Origin: an uncultured Collinsella sp.
GTDB lineage: Bacteria > Actinomycetota > Coriobacteriia > Coriobacteriales > Coriobacteriaceae
Direction: 5' to 3'
Assembly (NCBI GenBank): GCA_958421035.1
Contig: CATZKS010000122.1
Location: 1 to 5,365 of the forward strand
DNA length: 5,365 nucleotides
The notes beneath the pieces were generated by a model, which made no database searches, was not told the origin of the DNA, and saw nothing but the letters and a program-made list of their open reading frames with translations. The translations under genes and the position numbers were made by a program. Below are positions 1 through 5,321 of this stretch, one piece after another (the first letter of the stretch is position 1; each line of letters starts with the position of its first letter).

Positions 1-47
1 AAGCGGTCGGCGGGGCCATTGTGGCTCTTGACAGCGGATTGGGTCAT
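1..47 (-). CDS. Possible 5' end of a minus-strand gene (partial, unrecognised)
   Basis: An ATG at 47-45 on the minus strand opens a frame that stays open to the window edge and reads MTQSAVKSHNGPADR. Most of its codons end in C or G (11 of the 14 after the ATG), as in the genes to the right, which favours it over the other frames here. No good Shine-Dalgarno precedes it; the only G-run upstream lies inside the palindrome arm at 56-70. A second ATG at 19-17 (reading MAPPTA) has AAGAG just upstream and is an alternative start in another frame. About 15 residues are too few to recognise a family. If real, it would be the next gene after glmM in the same direction, with the palindrome as its leader. 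Confidence 0.27.
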   Translation of the reverse strand, partial: MTQSAVKSHNGPADR

Positions 48-55
48 ATGAGCGA

Positions 56-154
56 AAACGGCCCCAAGCGAGCAAGGTGACGTGAAATGAAAGGGCGCTG
101 ACCTTCTGGTCGCGCCCTTGAAATTGAACGTCAGATTGCCGCTTGGGGCCGTTT
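56..154. repeat. 99-base nested inverted repeat (long imperfect palindrome)
   Basis: The outer arms 56-70 and 140-154 are perfectly complementary over 15 bp. Moving inward, 72-75 pairs with 136-139 (GCAA/TTGC), 78-83 pairs with 128-133 (TGACGT/ACGTCA), and 91-119 forms a 12-bp hairpin with one bulged base. Together these give about 37 base pairs in 99 bases, broken only by small internal loops (84-90 opposite 120-127 is the largest). The structure is available in DNA and in RNA from either strand. It could be a terminator complex, a structured leader for a gene starting at 47, or a copy of a dispersed palindromic repeat. The pairing is directly visible; the role is unknown. Confidence 0.8.
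82..119 (-). terminator. Candidate intrinsic terminator of the DUF4012-glmM transcript
   Basis: Read on the minus strand, 119-112 (AAGGGCGC) and 111-108 (GACC) pair with 103-100 (GGTC) and 98-91 (GCGCCCTT), with an AGAA loop at 107-104 and one bulged A at 99. The GC-rich stem is followed by a T-rich tail, CCCTTTCATTTCAC. It starts about 75 bases after the glmM stop. The tail is interrupted by C and A, so this is a fair rather than a strong terminator. On the plus strand the tail is not T-rich, so termination should favour the minus strand. It is also the inner stem of the 56-154 palindrome. Confidence 0.5.
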
Positions 155-167
155 GCAGCGTCGAGCG

Positions 168-195
168 GTTACGCGGTTTGGTAAAACCGCGTAAC
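168..195. repeat. Perfect 12-bp hairpin at the glmM stop codon
   Basis: 168-179 (GTTACGCGGTTT) and 184-195 (AAACCGCGTAAC) are exact reverse complements around a 4-base loop. On the minus strand the stem begins at the last base of the glmM TAG codon. No T-run follows on either strand, so it is not a standard intrinsic terminator. It could block 3' exonucleases, help Rho-dependent or two-step termination together with the hairpin at 91-119, or be a protein-binding dyad. The symmetry is certain; the function is not. Confidence 0.7.
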
Positions 196-1526
196 TATAA
201 AGCTTCCAAAGCGCTTGCGATGCGCTTCATGGCGGCGTCGGCGGCCGATTGGTCCGGAGCCTCAGCCAGCACGCGAATCACCGACTCGGTTCCGCTCTTG
301 CGCACCAGCACGCGGCCCTCGCCCGCCAGCGCGGCCTCGGCCTCGGCGATGGCGGCCTGCACGCCCATGTTCTCGAGCGCGGCGTCCTTGTCGGCCACGC
401 GCACGGCAACCTGCGCCTGCGGCAGCAGCTTGCACGGAGCCGTGAGCTGCGAGAGCGTCTCGCGCTCGGCACGAATCACTTCCATCACGCGCAGCGAGGT
501 CATAATGCCGTCGCCTGTGCGCTCGATATCGCCAAAGATCGTATGGCCCGTCTGCTCGCCGCCCAGGCTGTAGCCGCCCTCGCGCATCTTGGCATACACG
601 TGACGGTCGCCTACACCGCTGGTCACGGCGCTCAGGCCGGCAAGCTCCAGCGACTTGATCAGGCCAAAGTTGCTAGCAATCGTCGGCACCACGGTACCGC
701 CCGAAAGGCGACCGTGCTTGTTCAGGTACACACCGCACACGTACAGGATCTGGTCGCCATCGACCACGCGGCCACGCTCGTCCACGGCCAGGCAGCGGTC
801 GGCATCGCCGTCGTAGGCAAAGCCCACATCCAGGCCCTGCTCCACCACGTGGCGCTGCAGACGCTCCATATGCGTGGAGCCACAGTCGACGTTGATGTTA
901 AAGCCATCGGGCGCGGCATTGATCACACGCACATCGGCGCCCAGCGCATCGAACACCGGCTTGGCCACCGAGGATGCCGAGCCGTTGGCGCAGTCGAGAC
1001 CGATCTTGACGCCCTGCAGTGAAAAGTTCGCGCTCGCGATGAGCGAGGCAATATAGCGGTTGCGACCCTGCATGTAGTCGACCGTGGCACCGATGTGGTT
1101 GCCCGTGGCCAGCGGCACCTCGCTCTTGCCATCGATGTAATCCTCGATGAGCTCCAGTACGTCCTCGTCCATCTTAAAGCCGTCGCTGTTGACGAGCTTA
1201 ATGCCGTTATCGCAAAACGGGTTGTGGCTCGCACTGATCATGATGCCGCAATCGAAGCAGCCCTCCACGGTCTGATGCGCCACGCCCGGCGTCGGGATCA
1301 CGTGCAGCATGTAGGCGTCCGCGCCGCTCGCGACCAAGCCGCTCACCAGCGCCGCCTCGAACATATAGCTCGAGCGACGCGTGTCCTTGCCCACGATCAC
1401 GCGCGCCTTGGCCCCGCGGTTGGCGCCGTAATACCAGCCCACAAAGCGGCCGATCTTATAAGCGTGCTCTACCGTCAGCCCAACGTTGGCCTCACCGCGA
1501 AAGCCGTCGGTGCCAAAGTACTTCAT
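195..1526 (-). CDS. glmM: Phosphoglucosamine mutase GlmM
   Basis: Cytoplasmic enzyme that interconverts glucosamine-6-phosphate and glucosamine-1-phosphate, the step before GlmU makes UDP-GlcNAc for peptidoglycan. The 443 residues match the usual GlmM length (about 445-450). It opens with the family start KYFGTDGFRG. The active-site loop ISASHNP (97-103) carries the serine that is phosphorylated (Ser100). The magnesium loop DGDADR lies at 239-244, the sugar-binding loop GGEQTGH at 322-328, and the phosphate-binding loop RKSGTES at 409-415, so all four alpha-D-phosphohexomutase domains are present. The loop has Ser415 where a proline is usual. The ATG at 1526 lies 12 bp after the DUF4012 stop, and its weak Shine-Dalgarno AGGA (1540-1537) overlaps that stop, suggesting translational coupling. 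Phosphoglucomutase or phosphomannomutase is unlikely given the GlmM-type N-terminus and sugar loop. Confidence 0.96.
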   Translation of the reverse strand: MKYFGTDGFRGEANVGLTVEHAYKIGRFVGWYYGANRGAKARVIVGKDTRRSSYMFEAALVSGLVASGADAYMLHVIPTPGVAHQTVEGCFDCGIMISASHNPFCDNGIKLVNSDGFKMDEDVLELIEDYIDGKSEVPLATGNHIGATVDYMQGRNRYIASLIASANFSLQGVKIGLDCANGSASSVAKPVFDALGADVRVINAAPDGFNINVDCGSTHMERLQRHVVEQGLDVGFAYDGDADRCLAVDERGRVVDGDQILYVCGVYLNKHGRLSGGTVVPTIASNFGLIKSLELAGLSAVTSGVGDRHVYAKMREGGYSLGGEQTGHTIFGDIERTGDGIMTSLRVMEVIRAERETLSQLTAPCKLLPQAQVAVRVADKDAALENMGVQAAIAEAEAALAGEGRVLVRKSGTESVIRVLAEAPDQSAADAAMKRIASALEAL

Positions 1527-1538
1527 ATCTTACTTATC

Positions 1539-3860
1539 CTATTCGAACGTTTGAGCGGTTGGCGTGGTGCGAACCTTAAGCTCTTTGTGCCCAGAGTCCT
1601 TCGAAGTCGTGACCGTGTACTCGACCTTTATGTCTTGTCCAAGAAGCATGTGGACACCGCCCCATGCAACCTTCAAGCCATCGTGCGTCGCTTCGTTCAT
1701 CTCGATAGAACCGGAGCCCGAAGTCTTAATGTCCGAAATGCTGCCTCCCGCAGGAGCATAGAGATAAAGCCTCAGCACCTCATCGTCAATATCCTGGCTA
1801 ATGCCGTTATGGCCCTGGAAATAACCAGGCATCTCGGCCTTCTCCTGGGGGGTCATCGTGTTCTTGAGCGAGGTGGTCACTCGATACGTCGTCGAGCCAT
1901 CGGCATTTTCAACCGAAGAATCGATGGTGACTCGCTTATCGAGGAACCAATCCATCTTTGAATAGCTGTAGTTGTTCACATAGACGCCCAAGATCGGAGC
2001 CTCCGACGTATCGGTTTGGAGGGCGCCCGATATTCCAAGAGCCTTCGCGGCCTTTTCCTCGTCATCGTTTCTCGAATACATGAGGATGCGACCCTCGGAA
2101 GCGCCCTTTTCGATGGCGGCAGCAATCTTAGTAATATCGCTGGAGCCCAGTTCGTCCACGATCTTGTTAAAAGCTGATCCGGCAACCGCCGCAAAAATGG
2201 CGTCCTGTTCCTCTACCGGGTAATTCCAATAAATATCGTGCAGCAGCACCTTCGCAGCGTTGCTTCCATCAACGACGGTGCCGTCAGGAAGCTGTGTGCC
2301 GCCTACAACGCCGAGCATATACTGCAAAAATACCGGATCGACTGCAAATACGCCGTCGATGTCATCTCCGACAATGGCCTTCTGCATATCGCTGGCAAGC
2401 TGAGCCGCACGCGGATAATCAGGCGTCATCGTAACGTCGCCCATCGTGTATCCGAGCGTGTTGAATCCGGTCAGGCCCCATCCGGTCGTGAACAAGTTTG
2501 CCTCTTCATCGGTGATGGGAAGCGGGCTCAAAGGCTCTTTCATCATGTCGACTTTGACAAAATCGCCCAGTTCGAGCTTACCGTCAGTCACCGACATCAC
2601 GCCGCGAGAACCGGGGAAACCGCCGCAGGCGCGGATCTCGACATTGCTCATCGCGAGCACAAGGTAATGACGCGTCTGGCCGTTGGCGCCGAGCATCTGG
2701 GGAAGGACGGGGGCGACCTTCTCCGCCGCGTCAACTGCGCCGTTGAGGGTGGCAAAGCCGTCCTTGGCCTTATCGACCAGCTCGGTCACCTGGGAAATAT
2801 GAGTATCGCCAATGCCCTGGATCTTCTCGTTGGCGCTCTTGAACACCTTCGAGCTGCTGGAAAGCGAATCGGCGACCGCCTGCAGCGCGGACACGTTAAT
2901 CATGCCGTCCTGGAACAGCTTGCCGGGCGTGGCCTGCGAAAGGTTGTCGGCCATGGGAACCAGCGCGTTGCTCGAGACATCGGACAGGGCATCAATCATG
3001 GTGCGGGCTGCGTTGATGTCACTGCCATACACCGGGATAAACGAAGCCGCCGTCCACAGCGGGCTCGAGGTCTCCGCCTTCATGCTGTCGCAGAGTTCAT
3101 CGATCTTTTTCGCGTCGTCAGGCAGCGTCGAAAAATCGCCCGACGTGACCTTGTCCTTAAGGCCACCGACGATCTCGACAGCCTCCTTCGCTTCGCTCTT
3201 TACGGTCTTTGCCGAGTTAAGCAGCATAAAGCCGCTTGCGCCAAGCGCAACGAGAAGCACCGCGACTACAGCGGCAATAATGGCGCCGGTGTGACGCTTT
3301 TTGCGCTCGCCCTTGCGATGGCGATGACGGACCAGACCGTCAGAGGTCGAACTCGACGAAGCGTCGCTACCGTAGTTCAAACCAAAATCGTAATAATCTT
3401 CCTTGGAACCCGAGCCCGCAAACTCGGCACCGCTATCATCCAGGCGGGCGAACGTGCCGGTCTCGGAGGCGCCGGTGTAGATCGTGCCGAGGTTACCCGT
3501 AAGCCCCGCGCCACCGGCAGAGGGAGTATTGTTGTCGGCCTTGCCGGCGTTAACGTTGCCGGCGGCATTCGCGGCGTTGGCAGCACCTGCGTTGTTCGCA
3601 GGTACCGAAGGAGCCCCGCTCGGCTGCGACGCGGAGGTTGCACCGCCCGCAAAGACATTCCCTCTTGCACGGCCGGTCTTTTTTGCCTTTTGAGACTGCT
3701 CGTACAGAGCGGTAAACATCGCCGTCTCGCCCGGGGACATGCGCTTACCGGAGCCGCCCTGTCCAGCGTCGCCCGGCGTGCCGGCCTTACCAGCCCCGTT
3801 CGGACGCGGCGGAACTGCAGGACGGCCGCTATCGCTGCCCTTAAAGTGATTACCAGCCAT
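1539..3860 (-). CDS. DUF4012 family single-pass membrane protein, unknown function
   Basis: A 773-residue protein of unknown molecular function. Residues 1-177 are low-complexity and probably disordered, rich in Gly, Ala, Asn and Ser, with an acidic Tyr/Ser patch near 152-174 (KEDYYDFGLNY). A basic stretch (about 178-190, RHRHRKGERKKRH) precedes one membrane helix at about 192-215, so the N-terminus should be inside and residues 216-773 outside. The outer part begins with a helical region containing PLWTAASFIPVYGSD (267-281). The DUF4012 core follows: NVEIRACGGFPGSRG (406-420), resembling the family N-x-E-L-R-x-x-GGF-x-G motif, then DGVFAVDPVFLQYMLG (502-517) and MDWFLDKRVTI (636-646). A beta-rich C-terminal part completes it. 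The ATG at 3860 is chosen because GAGGA lies 7 bases upstream; an in-frame TTG at 3887 has no such site. It is first in an operon with glmM, which suggests, but does not show, a role in envelope glycan assembly. Confidence 0.9.
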   Translation of the reverse strand: MAGNHFKGSDSGRPAVPPRPNGAGKAGTPGDAGQGGSGKRMSPGETAMFTALYEQSQKAKKTGRARGNVFAGGATSASQPSGAPSVPANNAGAANAANAAGNVNAGKADNNTPSAGGAGLTGNLGTIYTGASETGTFARLDDSGAEFAGSGSKEDYYDFGLNYGSDASSSSTSDGLVRHRHRKGERKKRHTGAIIAAVVAVLLVALGASGFMLLNSAKTVKSEAKEAVEIVGGLKDKVTSGDFSTLPDDAKKIDELCDSMKAETSSPLWTAASFIPVYGSDINAARTMIDALSDVSSNALVPMADNLSQATPGKLFQDGMINVSALQAVADSLSSSSKVFKSANEKIQGIGDTHISQVTELVDKAKDGFATLNGAVDAAEKVAPVLPQMLGANGQTRHYLVLAMSNVEIRACGGFPGSRGVMSVTDGKLELGDFVKVDMMKEPLSPLPITDEEANLFTTGWGLTGFNTLGYTMGDVTMTPDYPRAAQLASDMQKAIVGDDIDGVFAVDPVFLQYMLGVVGGTQLPDGTVVDGSNAAKVLLHDIYWNYPVEEQDAIFAAVAGSAFNKIVDELGSSDITKIAAAIEKGASEGRILMYSRNDDEEKAAKALGISGALQTDTSEAPILGVYVNNYSYSKMDWFLDKRVTIDSSVENADGSTTYRVTTSLKNTMTPQEKAEMPGYFQGHNGISQDIDDEVLRLYLYAPAGGSISDIKTSGSGSIEMNEATHDGLKVAWGGVHMLLGQDIKVEYTVTTSKDSGHKELKVRTTPTAQTFE

Positions 3861-3867
3861 AAAGAAA

Positions 3868-3872
3868 TCCTC
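3868..3872 (-). promoter_or_regulatory. Ribosome-binding site fixing the DUF4012 start
   Basis: On the minus strand GAGGA is followed by 7 bases (TTTCTTT) and then ATG at 3860. This supports MAGNHFKG as the true N-terminus and excludes the nine extra residues read from the TTG at 3887. The heptamer ATTGCGA occurs twice just upstream (3882-3888 and 3871-3877), and the second copy runs into this site. Confidence 0.75.
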
Positions 3873-3896
3873 GCAATTGAGTCGCAATGAAAAAGT

Positions 3897-3918
3897 CCAT
3901 AACGTTACTAGTTTATGG
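3897..3918. promoter_or_regulatory. Dyad overlapping the DUF4012 promoter (possible operator)
   Basis: CCATAA (3897-3902) and TTATGG (3913-3918) are perfect 6-bp inverted arms around a 10-base spacer. The spacer region holds two further small palindromes, TAACGTTA (3900-3907) and ACTAGT (3907-3912). The 22-bp dyad covers the proposed -10 element and the likely transcription start, where a repressor dimer could block initiation. No regulator gene is present in the window, so the binding protein is unknown and the site is a proposal based on symmetry and position. Confidence 0.35.
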
Positions 3919-3940
3919 CATTTTGAGCATCGACAGCTAA
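3912..3940 (-). promoter_or_regulatory. Candidate promoter for the DUF4012-glmM operon
   Basis: On the minus strand a weak -35 box TTAGCT (3940-3935) is separated by 17 bases from CATAAA (3917-3912). TG at 3920-3919 makes an extended -10 (TGC-CATAAA), which can compensate for a poor -35. Transcription would start near 3904, leaving a leader of about 45 bases before the ATG at 3860. The remaining bases of the 3861-4009 gap hold no gene that can be supported and no convincing terminator for the transporter upstream. Confidence 0.42.
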
Positions 3941-4009
3941 ACTCCAGACACGGACATCAATTGGCGAAAATGCGGCACAACACCTTTTCTGTCTTGGCGG
4001 CGGCGTCAG

Positions 4010-5032
4010 CTACACCGTGAGGAACATCATCACGATGATCATGGCAAAGCCGATAAGGTCGGTCGGCAAAAACACCGTGCCCAGCATAACGGCGCTGGTG
4101 ATGGTCGCCGAAACCGGCTCCACAGTTCCGATGAGGCTCGCACGCACCGAGCCGATGTCCTTAACGCCCTGCATATAGAGCATGTAAGCAAAAAACGAGC
4201 CGATAACCACGAACACCGCGAGCGCCTCGATGCCGGCAGCATCGAGCGCCGGCATATGCGCCCAGGGCTGCACGAAGACACATGAGACCACGCCCGCCGT
4301 GAGCATTGCCGAGCCCGTGACGATGGGGCTACCGTATTCGGGCAGGATCTTGGCGGGAATCACCGCCATACACGCGGCGCTGACCGCACACATAAGACCT
4401 GCTGCCAGGCCAAGCGGCGAGATATTCAGGCTGGTGGGGTCGCCGCCGGTGGCGATTAAAAAGGTTCCACCCAGAGCCAGGCCAATGCCGATGACTTCGC
4501 GAGTACGCGGCATGCGGCGATCGGTCACGCAGGCGTAGCCCATGATGATAACGAGCTGCAGGCACTGGAGCACCGTCGCGGTTCCGGCGTTCGTCAGGCG
4601 CACGGCCGAAAGATAGCAAAACTGGTTGAACAGCAGGCCAAAGGCGGTAAAGAGCAGCAGCTGCTTGCGATCGGCGGGTGTGGTCCAGAGCTTAATCAGG
4701 CGCTCGCGGTCGCGCGTAACAACCACGGCCATAAAGAGTAGACCGGCGAGAATCTGACGCACGCTCATAAGCCACAAGGTGTCGACGTGGTAGATATCGA
4801 ACAGAAAGCTCGCGCTGGTGCCCGAGAAGCCCCAAAACGAACCGCCCACCAGCGTAGCCAAGACGCCCGTGATCATCTTGCGCGACGACGCATCGTTAAG
4901 GCGCTCGCGCCAGGCGCGACGGGTGTTGCGGCTGAGCTCGTCGGTGCCCTCGGGCACATCAATGTTCGATATATCGGTCATCGGCACCGAAGCCCCTGTG
5001 CCTTCGACCTGCTCGACACACTCTTTGCTCAT
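4010..5032 (-). CDS. EamA family (drug/metabolite superfamily) transporter
   Basis: A 340-residue inner-membrane carrier of the DMT superfamily, with two EamA repeats of five helices each. Approximate helices: 53-76, 86-106, 124-143, 149-169, 179-196, 205-226, 236-255, 268-290, 297-318 and 323-340. The pattern GTVEPVSATITSAVMLG (302-318) is the helix-9 signature of the second repeat, and TNAGTATVLQCLQLVI (147-162) is its counterpart in the first. The substrate cannot be told; the family exports or imports amino acids, nucleosides, drugs and similar small solutes. A charged cytoplasmic extension of about 50 residues precedes helix 1, longer than usual. The ATG at 5032 is preceded by GGGGGAG and four bases; a further 69 open codons upstream (to a TTG at 5239) lack such a site and read unlike protein. 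The protein ends right at helix 10 without the usual polar tail. Confidence 0.9.
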   Translation of the reverse strand: MSKECVEQVEGTGASVPMTDISNIDVPEGTDELSRNTRRAWRERLNDASSRKMITGVLATLVGGSFWGFSGTSASFLFDIYHVDTLWLMSVRQILAGLLFMAVVVTRDRERLIKLWTTPADRKQLLLFTAFGLLFNQFCYLSAVRLTNAGTATVLQCLQLVIIMGYACVTDRRMPRTREVIGIGLALGGTFLIATGGDPTSLNISPLGLAAGLMCAVSAACMAVIPAKILPEYGSPIVTGSAMLTAGVVSCVFVQPWAHMPALDAAGIEALAVFVVIGSFFAYMLYMQGVKDIGSVRASLIGTVEPVSATITSAVMLGTVFLPTDLIGFAMIIVMMFLTV

Positions 5033-5036
5033 TCCA

Positions 5037-5043
5037 CTCCCCC
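5037..5043 (-). promoter_or_regulatory. Ribosome-binding site fixing the transporter start
   Basis: GGGGGAG on the minus strand (5043-5037) sits four bases before the ATG at 5032. It is the only good Shine-Dalgarno in the open frame, so MSKECVEQ is taken as the N-terminus, although the frame is open further upstream. Confidence 0.65.
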
Positions 5044-5101
5044 GAAACAGCTTGGAAACAATTCGGCTTACCTTACCACGGCGAAGGCACCAGCTGGAGG
5101 C

Positions 5102-5124
5102 TTGTCCGCTTATCGGTAGGACAA
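5102..5124. promoter_or_regulatory. Inverted repeat upstream of the transporter gene
   Basis: TTGTCC (5102-5107) and GGACAA (5119-5124) are perfect 6-bp arms with an 11-base spacer, giving a 23-bp dyad about 70 bases upstream of the transporter ATG. It could be an operator or a small leader hairpin. No clear minus-strand promoter was found in 5033-5260, so its position relative to the transcription start is unknown. The rest of this 289-base gap holds no supportable gene; it carries the tRNA promoter at its right end. Confidence 0.3.
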
Positions 5125-5247
5125 TTCCGCAGGCGTCTTTCCATAGCTCGATACCGCAATGGCCTTGCATTATGCGACAGCCAAATCGCGGCAGCAGGCA
5201 CTTTTGAGATGGATATGACAAAGCCCCCGAATTCCACAATGTAAGCG

Positions 5248-5292
5248 ATTTTTAAAAATGTTCTTGCCACCGAGTTCAGGCTCCGTTATATT
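5248..5292 (+). promoter_or_regulatory. Strong promoter of the tRNA-Val gene, with UP-like element
   Basis: TTGCCA (5264-5269) and TATATT (5287-5292) are separated by exactly 17 bases, close to the sigma-70-type consensus. Just upstream, ATTTTTAAAAAT (5248-5259), a 12-bp A/T-only palindrome in GC-rich surroundings, falls at about -52 to -41, where an UP element would bind the RNA polymerase alpha subunit. Transcription should start near 5300, giving a 5' leader of about 22 bases to be trimmed by RNase P. The layout is typical of highly expressed stable-RNA genes. Confidence 0.8.
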
Positions 5293-5321
5293 ATCCCTTG
5301 CGCGCTTGCGCACCCTTGATC

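Noticed and set aside
28..54. Exact TTGACA (28-33) as a -35 box on the plus strand
   Set aside because: No -10-like sequence lies 16-18 bases downstream; the nearest A/T-rich hexamer (CATATG) is only 11 bases away.
3..80. Plus-strand frame reading AVGGAIVALDSGLG and ending at TGA 78-80, as a possible 3' end of a gene from the left
   Set aside because: Only 25 codons are visible, an open run of this length is common in GC-rich DNA, and third-position GC is lower than in the minus-strand alternative starting at 47. It cannot be excluded.
50..167. GAGCG at 50-54 and 163-167 as target-site duplication around the palindrome
   Set aside because: The right copy is 8 bases away from the palindrome edge, and a 5-base match is expected by chance in this GC-rich region.
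1095..1961. A 288-codon plus-strand open frame spanning the glmM/DUF4012 junction
   Set aside because: It lies antisense to two well-supported genes, crosses their junction, and shows no ribosome-binding site or recognisable domain.
2238..3890. A 550-codon open frame on the plus strand opposite the DUF4012 gene
   Set aside because: It is the antisense shadow of a GC-biased gene. Its translation is rich in Arg, His and Ala with no recognisable domain, and the opposite strand has clear family motifs and a good start.
3957..4009. Intrinsic terminator for the EamA gene
   Set aside because: The best pairing found next to the TTTT tract is about 3 bp, too weak to call.
5033..5239. In-frame upstream extension of the transporter by 69 codons to a TTG
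   Set aside because: It has no ribosome-binding site at the TTG and a Cys/Trp-rich composition unlike a transporter N-terminus, while a good site precedes the ATG at 5032.
5209..5244. Short plus-strand frame MDMTKPPNSTM between transporter and tRNA
   Set aside because: Eleven codons with no ribosome-binding site; it also ends just before the tRNA promoter, so it looks like chance.
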